DNA from: Microvirga sp. VF16
Lineage (GTDB): Bacteria > Pseudomonadota > Alphaproteobacteria > Rhizobiales > Beijerinckiaceae
Assembly: GCF_016864375.1 (NCBI RefSeq)
Contig: NZ_CP069354.1
Location: 5,291,501-5,355,500, forward strand
DNA: 64,000 nt
Direction of reading: 5' to 3'
How positions within the stretch are numbered: the stretch's first letter is position 1; each line of letters opens with the position of its first letter. The translations under genes and the position numbers were made by a program. Under the pieces are notes generated by a model. That model made no database searches and was not told where the DNA came from. It saw only the letters and a list, made by a program, of their open reading frames with translations. Positions 50,779 to 59,212 of this stretch are shown here, in pieces.

Positions 50779-51712
50779 TGTAATGGACCCAGTAACGAGA
50801 GGTGAGGAACGAGAAGGCGGTGAAGCAGGCGATGATGATCAGAAGGATCCATGCCAGGGCTGACGCGTATCCCATGCGGAAATAGGCGAAGCCTTCCTGG
50901 TAAAGGTAGAGGGTGTAGAAGAGCGTCGAGTCGATCGGACCGCCCGTGCCCTCGCTGATGATGAAGGCCGGGGTGAAGGCCTTGAACGCGTCGATGGTCT
51001 GCACGATGCCGTTGAAGAAGATCACCGGCGTGAGCAGCGGAAGGGTGATCTTGATGAATTGCTGCACCTTGTTGGCGCCGTCGATGCTGGCAGCCTCGTA
51101 TACGTCCGGCGGGATCTGACGCAGCCCGGCGAGGAAGATGATCATCGGCGAGCCGAACTGCCAGATGCTGAGCAGCACCAGGGTGTACAGGGAGTAGTTC
51201 GGATCGGAGATCCAGCTTGGACCTTCGATACCGAAGAGAGCCAGCGCCACGTTGACGAGACCGTCCTTGGCGAAGAGCTGGCGCCACAGCACCGCGATGG
51301 CGACGCTCGCGCCGAGAAGCGAGGGCAAATAGAACAGGGCGCGATAGAGGGGCAATCCGGCGATGCCGCGATTGAGCACCATGGCGAGACTGAGCGCGAA
51401 GGCGAGCTTCAGCGGAACGGCCATGATGACATAGGCGAACGTCACCTGCATGGAATGCCAGAACTTCGCATCACTGGTCATGATGCGCTGGTAATTGGCG
51501 GTTCCGATGAATTGCGGATCCTGCAGCAGGTCGAAATTGGTAAAGGACAGATAAAGGGATGCCAGTGTCGGGCCAAGGGTCAGCCCGAGAAAGCCGATGA
51601 GCCAGGGTGCCAGGAAGGAGTAGGAGACGAGCGCACGGGAAAATCCTCCCCGACGCTTGCTGCGCTTCTCCGGCTCGATGATCGTCAAAGGAATTTGAGC
51701 AGTTGTTGTCAT
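50771..51712 (-). CDS. CUT1 sugar ABC transporter permease (MalF/UgpA type)
   Basis: The partner channel subunit, 313 residues with six hydrophobic segments. Recognisable blocks are SYSFLAPWLIGFLGLTLGPT, LYRALFYLPSLLGASVAIAV, and the EAA loop IPPDVYEAASIDGANKVQQF. It is followed by ITLPLLTPVIFFNGI and a C-terminal helix. It lies between the binding-protein gene (87 bases upstream) and the second permease (eight-base overlap). The combination is standard for import of mono- or oligosaccharides or sugar acids. Confidence 0.93.
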   Translation of the reverse strand: MTTTAQIPLTIIEPEKRSKRRGGFSRALVSYSFLAPWLIGFLGLTLGPTLASLYLSFTNFDLLQDPQFIGTANYQRIMTSDAKFWHSMQVTFAYVIMAVPLKLAFALSLAMVLNRGIAGLPLYRALFYLPSLLGASVAIAVLWRQLFAKDGLVNVALALFGIEGPSWISDPNYSLYTLVLLSIWQFGSPMIIFLAGLRQIPPDVYEAASIDGANKVQQFIKITLPLLTPVIFFNGIVQTIDAFKAFTPAFIISEGTGGPIDSTLFYTLYLYQEGFAYFRMGYASALAWILLIIIACFTAFSFLTSRYWVHYND

Positions 51713-51799
51713 AGAGTATGGCTCACAGCAATGTCATGATAGACGGACAGGCCGACCCGGTTCGGCTGGGTCGGCCTGGTGAGTCAAAAAGCGCTAACG

Positions 51800-53080
51800 T
51801 CAGGCGCGGCTCAGAATAGCCTGTGCTTCGCTGACATATTGCTTGCCGCCATCGGCCGTGGACACGCGTCCGAAACCGACCTGCTCGGAGATGCGGCGCA
51901 GCATGGTCTGGATCTCGCCGGCGCCCTTCGGCGGAGCAGGCGGGATCGGCCCGACCTTCGGCGTGACGTGCGAAATGAAGTCCACGACGAGCTTGCCCTG
52001 GGCATCGAGATCCGCCGACACCGCGTCGCGGATCTTCGGCGAGGCCGGAACGCCGCGCTCCACGCCGAGAGCCTTCGCGCCATCCACGTCCTTCACGGTG
52101 AAGTTCGCGAATTTCACCGCCGGCTCGGCCACCTTGCTGCGGGCATAGATGCTCCACATCATCGACGGCTTGAGATAATGGCCGGGATTCGGGCCTGCGC
52201 CCTGCGGATACATGGTGATGCCGAGCGGGTTCTTGTTGAGCACTTGGTAGCCGACATACTGATTCGAGTGGTTGAACGCGCAGGCTGCACGGCCCTGCGT
52301 GAGCAGGTTCGTCTCGATGTTGTTCTTGTCGAGCGCCTGGAGATCGGCCGGCGGGCACGCCTTGGTTTCACGCGCCTTGGCCCACATGGCGAACCAGTCT
52401 GCCGCATCCTTTTCCGTGAGGCCAAGCTTGCCGTCCTCGGTAAACAGCGCCTTGCCGCGCTGCCGGAGCCAGTTCTCGAAAGCCGGCTCTTCCCCGCTGG
52501 CATCGGACGAGCCGAAATACTCGCCGTTATGCGCTTTTGTGACCGCAGCCGCGAGTTCGAAGAACTTGTCCCAGGTCACGTCGATCGGCTCGGCCACGCC
52601 GGCCTTCTGGAATGCGGCCTTGTTGTAGATCATGGCGTTCGAGTTGTTGCCGATATTGATGCCGTAGAGCTTGCCGTCGACCTTGCAGCTGTCGAGGGAA
52701 GCCTTGTCGAAATCGCCGATATCGAGCGACTTGCCGAAAAACTCGTCGAGCGGCAGCAGCGCGCCGCGGCGGGCGTATTCCGCCACATAACGGTAATCCA
52801 TCTGGATCAGGTCCGGCGCGTTGCGGCCGGCAGCCTGCGTGGCAAGCCGCGGCCAGTAATCGCCCCAGGCCAGGGTCTCACCGTCGATCTTCACGCTTGG
52901 GTTCCGCTCCTGATACAGCGAAACTGCCTTCAGGGTGCGATCGGAGCGCTCCTTCGAGCCCCACCAATACAGGCGAATGCGCGCATCCTGCGCAAAAGCC
53001 GGAAGGCTTCCAAAAGCGCTGAGACCGGCGGACCCAAGGGCCGCCTTCAGCAAGGTCCTACGGTTAAGGTCGTGAGTCAT
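51800..53080 (-). CDS. Extracellular sugar-binding protein of the CUT1 transporter
   Basis: A family 1 solute-binding protein of 426 residues. The N-terminus carries a twin-arginine-type signal (NRRTLLKAALGSAGLSAFG, then LPAFAQDA), so export by Tat is likely. Mature blocks: LYWWGSKERSDRTLKAVSLY, AGRNAPDLIQMDYRYVAEYA, INIGNNSNAMIYNKAAFQKA, TQGRAACAFNHSNQYVGYQ and GVPASPKIRDAV. The ATG at 53080 has GGGAGAAA upstream. It is first in the operon with two permeases, a Gfo/Idh enzyme and a lactonase. Ligand not identifiable; the enzyme context favours a sugar acid or its glycoside. Confidence 0.92.
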   Translation of the reverse strand: MTHDLNRRTLLKAALGSAGLSAFGSLPAFAQDARIRLYWWGSKERSDRTLKAVSLYQERNPSVKIDGETLAWGDYWPRLATQAAGRNAPDLIQMDYRYVAEYARRGALLPLDEFFGKSLDIGDFDKASLDSCKVDGKLYGINIGNNSNAMIYNKAAFQKAGVAEPIDVTWDKFFELAAAVTKAHNGEYFGSSDASGEEPAFENWLRQRGKALFTEDGKLGLTEKDAADWFAMWAKARETKACPPADLQALDKNNIETNLLTQGRAACAFNHSNQYVGYQVLNKNPLGITMYPQGAGPNPGHYLKPSMMWSIYARSKVAEPAVKFANFTVKDVDGAKALGVERGVPASPKIRDAVSADLDAQGKLVVDFISHVTPKVGPIPPAPPKGAGEIQTMLRRISEQVGFGRVSTADGGKQYVSEAQAILSRA

Positions 53081-53444
53081 GTGGCGTTTCTCCCTCTTAG
53101 GCGCCGCTTCGACGGTCGCCCGAATGTGTTGCCTCTCTCGACGACAGCTCTTTTTCTTTGGCATCCGTACCGCCGAGGTTTCGGTCCCCTCATGCCATAC
53201 GTTACGGAAGCGGTTTTCTTATGTCGCCGTCCGACATGAAGCTAAAATTTAGAATGGTTGTATGTCAACCAGTTGTATGATGTAATTTGGCGATCTAAGC
53301 TCTCATAAAGAAGCTTTTCAAGAGACAACCGCACCGAGGACCGAGCCCCGCTGATGTTTCATCGATGGCCGAAACCCTTATTTGTCTGACAAATTTCAAC
53401 GCTCAAGCACCTAAAAGAGCGAAGAAGCAGGAGAACCCAAGATA
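53081..53444. promoter_or_regulatory. Divergent control region with GntR-like operator
   Basis: A 364-base gap. TGGTTG-TATGT-CAACCA at 53255-53271 is an inverted repeat that fits the TNGTNNNACNA style of FadR-subgroup GntR sites. It is followed by GTTGTATGAT (53272-53281), a partial second half-site. The site could control both the importer operon (left) and the Gfo/Idh-Ldh2 pair (right). No GntR gene is in this window. The rest shows no gene. Confidence 0.45.
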
Positions 53445-54695
53445 ATGGATCGCTCAAGCAGGAAACGCATCGCCCTCATCGGCACCGGCCATCGCGGCAC
53501 GGGCATGTGGGGGGTCAACGTGGTCAAGGACTACAGCGACTACGTCGAAATCGTCGCCCTCTGCGACAAGAATCGCCTTCGCGCCGAGCGGGCCCGGGGC
53601 TTTCTGGGAATCGATGCCCCCATTTATGCCGACGCCCAGGAAATGATCGCAGCGGTCAAGCCGGATCAGGTCATCGTCTGCACCCGGGACTCGAATCACG
53701 ACGAAATGATCGTGCGGGCGCTCGAGGCAGGCGTGGACGTCATCACCGAAAAGCCGATGACCACTACGGCCGAGAAGGTACGGCGCATCCTCGATGCCGA
53801 AAAGCGCACGGGACGACGCGTCGACGTCACCTTCAATTACCGCTACGCTCCGACCGTCCGGAAGATCAAGGAACTGCTGAATTCCGGCGTGATCGGCGAT
53901 GTCACCTCCATCGATTTCCACTGGTTTCTCGACAACAAGCATGGTGCCGACTATTTCCGCCGCTGGCACGCGGTGGAGGAGAATTCCGGCAGCCTGTTCG
54001 TGCACAAGAGCACCCACCATTTCGACCTGATGAACTGGTATCTGGACGACGATCCGGAGCATGTCTTCGCCTTCGCCAGCCTGCGCAAATACGGCAAGGT
54101 CGGTCCCTTCCGCGGCGAGCGCTGCAAGACCTGCGAGCATGCCAGCTACTGCGATTACTACGTGGACATCAGCAAGGATCCCTGGCTCGAGGCCCTCTAT
54201 GAGGATCCGTCCCGGGAGGACGGTTATGTGCGCGATGCCTGCGTGTTCCGTGAGGAGATCAACATCCCCGACACGATGTCGGCGATGATCCGCTACAAGA
54301 AGGGTGTGCAGGTCACCTATTCGGTGAACACCTACATGCCGATCGAAGGCCATTTCATTGCCTTCGACGGCACCAAGGGCCGCATCCAGATGCGCCAATA
54401 CGAGCGCCAGCCCTGGGAGACGCCGGAACACGACGAGATCCAGCTCGTCAGAAACTTCGGCGGCGTCGAGACCATCCAGGTGCCGCACGAGCCAGGCGGC
54501 CATTTCGGCGGCGATCCGAAGCTGCAGGACATGCTCTTCAAGCCGGGCACGCCCGACCCGCTGAAGCAGCGAGCGGGTTCGCGCGCCGGCGCCATGTCGG
54601 TGCTGTGCGGCATTGCGGCGCTGCAGAGCTCGAAGACGGGTCAGATGGTCAGCGTCTCCAAGCTGCTCGATCCGGCGCAGGCGATTGCCGCCTAA
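53445..54695 (+). CDS. Gfo/Idh/MocA-family oxidoreductase with internal cysteine cluster
   Basis: A 416-residue dehydrogenase. N-terminal Rossmann motif ALIGTGHRGTGMWGVNVV and catalytic loop DVITEKPMTTTAEK (EKP) are standard, as are FNYRYAPTVRKIKELLNSGV and LFVHKSTHHFDLMNWYL. Between residues about 220 and 270 lies an unusual insertion CKTCEHASYCDYYVD...RDACVF, with three Cys in C-x2-C-x5-C spacing and a fourth later. Such a pattern could bind zinc or an iron-sulfur cluster. AGGAG lies upstream of the ATG. It is followed after 81 bases by an Ldh2-family gene. Confidence 0.9.
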   Translation: MDRSSRKRIALIGTGHRGTGMWGVNVVKDYSDYVEIVALCDKNRLRAERARGFLGIDAPIYADAQEMIAAVKPDQVIVCTRDSNHDEMIVRALEAGVDVITEKPMTTTAEKVRRILDAEKRTGRRVDVTFNYRYAPTVRKIKELLNSGVIGDVTSIDFHWFLDNKHGADYFRRWHAVEENSGSLFVHKSTHHFDLMNWYLDDDPEHVFAFASLRKYGKVGPFRGERCKTCEHASYCDYYVDISKDPWLEALYEDPSREDGYVRDACVFREEINIPDTMSAMIRYKKGVQVTYSVNTYMPIEGHFIAFDGTKGRIQMRQYERQPWETPEHDEIQLVRNFGGVETIQVPHEPGGHFGGDPKLQDMLFKPGTPDPLKQRAGSRAGAMSVLCGIAALQSSKTGQMVSVSKLLDPAQAIAA

Positions 54696-54776
54696 CGAAA
54701 GACGGGAGGTGGCATCAGCCGCCTCCCCACCTGCTCCGCAGATTGGAGCAGCCAAAGGAACCTAAGAGAACACGCC

Positions 54777-55889
54777 ATGATCGCGAGCGAGAATTTCTCG
54801 GCGGATGTGATTCGCGCCCAGATCGAGGCGATCCTGCGGGCCTGGGGCATGAGCGAGGAAAAGCTTCGCCTGACCGCCGAGGTGATGGTCGAGACCGATC
54901 TACGCGGCATCGACTCGCACGGCATCTCGATGCTCACCCAATATGCGCAGATGCAGAAGGCCGGCCAGTTGCAGTTGCAGGCCGAACCCAGGATCGTCCG
55001 CCAGAGCGCGAGCACGGCGTTGATCGATGGCGGCGCCGGATTGGGGCATCCCGCCGCCCTGATGGGCATGAATCTCGCCATCGAGAAGGCGCTGGCGCAC
55101 GATGTCGGCGTCGTCTCCGTCTTCAACTCGCACCATTTTGGCGCTGCCGGTTACTACGCAACGATGGCCGCCGAGCGTGGATTGATCGGTGTCGTATCCT
55201 CCACGACCCGCGTGATCTCGGTGGTGCCGACGAACGGGGTCGAGCGCGTGCTCGGCACCAATCCAATCGCGATCGCGGTGCCTGCAGGATCACATCCGAA
55301 CATTTGCGTCGACATCTCCACCAGCGTCGTCGCGGCCAACAAGGTGAAGGTCTACGCCCTGCAGGACAAGGACCTTCCCGCCGGATGGGTAATCGACGAT
55401 CAGGGGCAGCCTGTCACCGATTCCGGCCAGGCCTTCCGCCAGATTTTCGAGGGCCATGAAGGTGGCCTCACGCCGATTGGCGGTGACGGCAGTGACATGG
55501 GCGGACACAAGGGCTATGGCCTCGGCCTGATCGCGCAGATCCTGTCGGGAAGCCTCTCCGGTGCATCCTTCTCACCGGTCCGGAACCGGACGAAGACATC
55601 ATCCGACCCCGACAATATCGGCCATTTCTTCATGGCCCTGAATCCGGCCGCCTTCCGGCCCTTCGATGAATTTCAATTCGATGTGGAGGTCGTCATCGAC
55701 ACTCTGCACGCTACGAAGCCGAGGCGCGACGACGAGCCGGTTCTAGTGCCGGGCGAACCGGAATGGGCCGCCCGAGAGGAGCGTCTCGTCACGGGCATTC
55801 CGATCCCCGAGACATTGAAACTGAAAGTGCGAGAGATCGCAGAAGCTGCGGGCGCACCGTATTTGTTGAAATCAGCGCTCGCAGCATGA
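54777..55889 (+). CDS. Ldh2-family (malate/L-lactate dehydrogenase type 2) oxidoreductase
   Basis: An NAD(P)-dependent dehydrogenase of the YiaK/AllD/ComC fold, which reduces or oxidises 2-keto/2-hydroxy acids, including diketogulonate and ureidoglycolate. Blocks: DLRGIDSHGISMLTQYAQM with the catalytic His, ALIDGGAGLGHPAALMGM, VVSVFNSHHFGAAGYYATM, GTNPIAIAVPAG, IDDQGQPVTDSG and GGHKGYGLGLIAQILSGSLSG. Length (370 aa) is slightly above typical. It lies behind a Gfo/Idh gene on the plus strand, convergent with the TIM-barrel operon. A role in processing a 2-keto or 3-keto sugar acid is inferred. Confidence 0.88.
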   Translation: MIASENFSADVIRAQIEAILRAWGMSEEKLRLTAEVMVETDLRGIDSHGISMLTQYAQMQKAGQLQLQAEPRIVRQSASTALIDGGAGLGHPAALMGMNLAIEKALAHDVGVVSVFNSHHFGAAGYYATMAAERGLIGVVSSTTRVISVVPTNGVERVLGTNPIAIAVPAGSHPNICVDISTSVVAANKVKVYALQDKDLPAGWVIDDQGQPVTDSGQAFRQIFEGHEGGLTPIGGDGSDMGGHKGYGLGLIAQILSGSLSGASFSPVRNRTKTSSDPDNIGHFFMALNPAAFRPFDEFQFDVEVVIDTLHATKPRRDDEPVLVPGEPEWAAREERLVTGIPIPETLKLKVREIAEAAGAPYLLKSALAA

Positions 55890-55900
55890 GGGGTTGTGGT

Positions 55901-55973
55901 TCCCGCCCGTGGGCGGGAGCCAATGTTCAAGACACGATGTCAAAGATCGAACGGTCGTCTGTTCAGACGACCG
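55901..55973. terminator. Hairpins between convergent catabolic operons
   Basis: TCCCGCCC-GT-GGGCGGGA (55901-55918) follows the Ldh2 gene. CGGTCGTCT-GTTC-AGACGACCG (55952-55973) is a perfect 9-bp stem overlapping the stop codon of the minus-strand gene. Neither has a strong T-run, so they may be mRNA 3'-end stabilisers as much as terminators. Confidence 0.55.
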
Positions 55974-56829
55974 TGCGGTGGCGCTCGATGCAGGTGGCGA
56001 GCACCTCCTCCATCGGCTTTTTCCACCAATTGTTTTCCGAAAAAATCTCGACTTCCGAATAGCCGGCAAAACCGACCGCTTCGACCTCTTGGCGAATGCC
56101 ACGCAGATCGATGACGCCGTCGCCCATCATGCCGCGGTCAAGCAGCAGATCGGTCGTCGGCACGAGCCAGTCGCAGACGTGATAGGCGAGCAGCCGATCC
56201 TGGCCCGTGCGGCGGATCTGCTCCTTCAGCTCTGGGTCCCACCAGACGTGGTAAACATCGACCGCGAGGCCGAGCATCCCTGTGCGTTCCGGGTCGACCC
56301 GATCGCAGATGTCGAGCGCCTGGCTCATCGTGTTCACGCAGGCCCGATCCGCCGCATACATGGGATGCAGCGGCTCGATAGCGAGCGGCAAACCGGCTTG
56401 GCGGGAATATTCGAGCAACGTGGCAATCCCATCCTCGACCATGGCGCGCGCCGCGTCGATGTCCTTCGAGGCTGCAGAGCCCGGCCGCGAATATTGCGGC
56501 AGGCCGCCGACCACGAGAACGAGGCAGGGCGCACCGAGCGCGACCGCCTCATCCACCGCGCGGCGGTTGTCGTCGTTGGCCTCCTGCAGGCGTGCCGCAT
56601 CGGCCGGGAACATGCCGCCGCGGCAATAGCCGGAGAGTTCGAGTCCCGCATCCTTCACGGCGGCGACAGCCCGGTTTAGCCCGACCGCGGCCACTTGGTC
56701 GCGCCAGGGCGAGATCGCTTTGATTTCGGCTCTGGCGCAAGCCTCCGTGATGGCGACGAGGTCGCCCTGCTTTCTCACCGTCGCGGTGTTGATCGACAGA
56801 GCGCGGTGATCGCGTGTGAAGTCACGCAT
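55963..56829 (-). CDS. Sugar phosphate isomerase/epimerase-like TIM-barrel protein
   Basis: An AP-endonuclease-2/xylose-isomerase-like barrel of 288 residues. Motifs: AITEACARAEIKAISPWRDQ, CRGGMFPADAARLQEANDDN, LPLAIEPLHPMYAADRACV with the metal Glu, LGLAVDVYHVWWDPEL with Asp/His ligands, YHVCDWLVPTTDLLLDRGMMG and FAGYSEVEIFSENNWW with the last Glu. Metal-binding residues appear complete, so an active isomerase, epimerase or dehydratase is likely. It begins three bases after the DUF993 gene and is the last gene of the seven-gene operon starting at 63289. Confidence 0.87.
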   Translation of the reverse strand: MRDFTRDHRALSINTATVRKQGDLVAITEACARAEIKAISPWRDQVAAVGLNRAVAAVKDAGLELSGYCRGGMFPADAARLQEANDDNRRAVDEAVALGAPCLVLVVGGLPQYSRPGSAASKDIDAARAMVEDGIATLLEYSRQAGLPLAIEPLHPMYAADRACVNTMSQALDICDRVDPERTGMLGLAVDVYHVWWDPELKEQIRRTGQDRLLAYHVCDWLVPTTDLLLDRGMMGDGVIDLRGIRQEVEAVGFAGYSEVEIFSENNWWKKPMEEVLATCIERHRTVV

Positions 56830-56832
56830 GGT

Positions 56833-58023
56833 TCAAGCCTCCACCCCATGCGTAGCGAGGACGTGGCGCATGCGCTCCACCGCAAGGTCCGGATCGCGCA
56901 GGAGACCGGCCTTGTCCGCGAGGCGGAAGAGTTCGGCGAGATGCAGGGTCGAGCGAGCGCTCTCCTGTCCGCCAACCATAGTGAAGTGGTCCTGATGGCC
57001 ATTGAGATAGGCCATGAACACCACGCCCGTCTTGTAGAACCGCGTCGGCGCCCGGAAGATGTGGCGCGACAGCGGCACCGTCGGCGCGAGCGCTTCGTGG
57101 AACGCGTCGAGATTGCCCGCCGCAAGGCTCACGAGAGCCGATGAGGCTGCCGGTGCAATGGCATCGAAGATGCCGAGCAGCGCATGCGAATAACCCTGGT
57201 CGTCGCCGGCGATCAGCTCGGCATAATTGAAGTCGTCGCCCGTATACATGCGCACGCGCTTGTCGAGGCGCCGGCGCATGGCGATTTCCTTGTCCTTGTC
57301 GAGGAGAGAGATCTTGACGCCGTCGACCTTCTCCGCATGGCTGTTGATAATCGATACGCACGTATCCATCGCGGCATCGAGATCGCTCGTGCCCCAATAG
57401 CCGGCGAGGGCCGGATCGAACATGTCGCCGAGCCAATGGATGATCACCGGCTCCTTCGCCTGGCTGAGGATGCGGTCATAGACCTTGACGTAATCGTCGG
57501 CGGATTTGGCGACGCGGGCGAGCGCCCGCGAGGCCATGAGGATGATGCGGCCGCCGACGCCCTCGATGGCGGCGAACTGCTCCTCATAGGCGCGGATCAC
57601 GTCGTCAATGCTGCGCGCGGCTTCGGGGGCCAGATGATCGGTGCCGGCACCGGAGAACACGAGGGCATCGCCCCGTGCCTTGGCGGCGCCGACGGAACGG
57701 CGGATCAGTTTGAGCGAGGTCGGCCAATCGAGGCCCATGCCGCGCTGCGCGGTGTCCATCGCCTCGGCGACACCGAGACCGAGATCCCAGAGGCGCTCGC
57801 GATAAGCGATCGTCTTGTCCCAGTCGATGGCGGCCTGCAGCCACGGATCCGCATCGGCGAGCGGATCGGCCACCACGTGAGCGGCCGAGAACGCGATGCG
57901 GTTCATCGGGCCGCTTAACCTATCGGGGAAGGATTTCGGCGCGGAGAGCTTATAGATCTCCAGGCTACGATCCGCCTGCGGCAGGCGGATCGACAGGGCG
58001 CTGAGGGTCTCAGGCCGGTTCAT
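56833..58023 (-). CDS. DUF993 protein, dihydrodipicolinate synthase-like lyase
   Basis: A 396-residue TIM-barrel protein of the DUF993 family, distantly related to DHDPS/KDG aldolases that use a Schiff-base lysine. The candidate lysine is in EKVDGVKISLLDKDKE, matching the GIK position of DHDPS. Other blocks: ADPWLQAAIDWDKTIAYRER, GAGTDHLAPEAARSIDDVI, IHWLGDMFDPALAGYWGT, YTGDDFNYAELIAGDDQGYS and FRAPTRFYKTGVVFMAYLNG. The ATG at 58023 overlaps the preceding Gfo/Idh gene by 14 bases. Cleavage or dehydration of a keto-deoxy or branched sugar intermediate is probable, but the reaction has not, to my knowledge, been established. Confidence 0.85.
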   Translation of the reverse strand: MNRPETLSALSIRLPQADRSLEIYKLSAPKSFPDRLSGPMNRIAFSAAHVVADPLADADPWLQAAIDWDKTIAYRERLWDLGLGVAEAMDTAQRGMGLDWPTSLKLIRRSVGAAKARGDALVFSGAGTDHLAPEAARSIDDVIRAYEEQFAAIEGVGGRIILMASRALARVAKSADDYVKVYDRILSQAKEPVIIHWLGDMFDPALAGYWGTSDLDAAMDTCVSIINSHAEKVDGVKISLLDKDKEIAMRRRLDKRVRMYTGDDFNYAELIAGDDQGYSHALLGIFDAIAPAASSALVSLAAGNLDAFHEALAPTVPLSRHIFRAPTRFYKTGVVFMAYLNGHQDHFTMVGGQESARSTLHLAELFRLADKAGLLRDPDLAVERMRHVLATHGVEA

Positions 58024-59197
58024 GCTGCTTCTCCTTCGCGACACCCACGTTCAGCGGCGGCACGTCGACCCAGCGGCGCTCGCGCCAGCTCTCGAGCGCG
58101 CATTCCACAAGCTGAACACCCTTGGCGCCTTCGACGAGCGTGTACTTGTAGGGCGCATCCTCGACCACGTGGCGAACGAACATCTCCCATTGGGTCTTGA
58201 AGCCATTGTCATAGACCGTATTGTCCGGCACCGGCTGCCAGGTGTCGTAGAAATCGATGGTCTGCTTCTGATCCGGATTCCAGACCGGACGCGGCGTGGC
58301 CTGACGCGGCTGGATCACGCAATCGGTGAGACCGGCGACGGCGGAGCCGTGGGTGCCGTCCACGTGGAACGTGACGAGATCGTCACGATAGACTCGGGTA
58401 CACCAGGACATGTTGATGTGGGCGATCACGCCGCCATCGAGCATGAAGGTGGCGTAAGCCGAATCGTCGGCGGTCGCCTGATAGGTCTTGCCCTTTTCGT
58501 CCACGCGCTCGGGGATATGCGTCGAACCGATGCAGGAGACCGAGCGCACCTCGCCGAACAGGTTGTCGAGCACGTAGCGCCAGTGGCAGACCATGTCGAG
58601 GATCATGCCGCCGCCATCCTCGGAGCGGTAGTTCCAGGACGGACGCTGCGCCGGCTGGCCCCAATCGCCCTCGAATACCCAATAGCCGAACTCGCCGCGC
58701 ACGGAGAGCATGCGACCGAAGAAGCCGGAATCGCGCAGCATCTTCAGCTTCTGCAGGCCGGGCAGAAAAAGCTTGTCCTGCACGGTGCCGTTCTTCACGC
58801 CCTTCTCGCGGGCAAGCCGCACGATCTTCAGGGCTTCCGGCAGGTTCGTGGAAATCGGCTTCTCGCAATAGATGTGCTTGCCGGCATTGATCGCCTGCTC
58901 CAGTAGGGTCGGGCGCATTTGCGTCGTCGCGGCATCGAAGAAGATCTCGTCCTTCGGATCGGCAATCGCGGCATCGAGATCGGTGGTCCAGCGGTCGATG
59001 CCGTAGGTCTTGGCGAGTTCCTGAATCTTGTCCGCGTTGCGGCCGACGAGGATCGGATCGAGCTGAACGCGCGACCCGTCCGACAGCGTCACGCCGCCCT
59101 GGGCACGAATGGCCGCGACGGAGCGGATGAGGTGCTGGTTCATGCCCATGCGGCCAGTAATGCCATGCATCACAATGCCTAATCTGCGCTGTGCCAT
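58010..59197 (-). CDS. Gfo/Idh/MocA-family oxidoreductase
   Basis: A 395-residue dehydrogenase with the N-terminal nucleotide fold GIVMHGITGRMGMNQHLIRS (GxTGxMG variant). The catalytic loop is KHIYCEKPISTNLPEAL (EKP). KLFLPGLQKLKMLRDSGFFG, SVRGEFGYWVFEGDWG, GGGMILDMVCHWRYVLDNLF and AHINMSWCTRVYRDDLVTFH follow. AGGAGATATTC precedes the ATG. It lies 15 bases after the enolase-type gene and overlaps the DUF993 gene, so these proteins are made together. The N-terminus resembles the dihydrodipicolinate-reductase-like opening, typical of one Gfo/Idh branch. Substrate unknown. Confidence 0.9.
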   Translation of the reverse strand: MAQRRLGIVMHGITGRMGMNQHLIRSVAAIRAQGGVTLSDGSRVQLDPILVGRNADKIQELAKTYGIDRWTTDLDAAIADPKDEIFFDAATTQMRPTLLEQAINAGKHIYCEKPISTNLPEALKIVRLAREKGVKNGTVQDKLFLPGLQKLKMLRDSGFFGRMLSVRGEFGYWVFEGDWGQPAQRPSWNYRSEDGGGMILDMVCHWRYVLDNLFGEVRSVSCIGSTHIPERVDEKGKTYQATADDSAYATFMLDGGVIAHINMSWCTRVYRDDLVTFHVDGTHGSAVAGLTDCVIQPRQATPRPVWNPDQKQTIDFYDTWQPVPDNTVYDNGFKTQWEMFVRHVVEDAPYKYTLVEGAKGVQLVECALESWRERRWVDVPPLNVGVAKEKQHEPA

Positions 59198-59212
59198 AAT
59201 GAATATCTCCTA

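Noticed and set aside
51779..53239. A 486-codon plus-strand frame opposite the CUT1 binding-protein gene
   Set aside because: The translation lacks any recognisable motif, whereas the minus strand encodes a signal peptide and a standard binding-protein fold.
53454..54755. A 433-codon minus-strand frame opposite the Gfo/Idh gene
   Set aside because: The plus-strand product has Rossmann and EKP motifs and a good ribosome site; the antisense frame has none.
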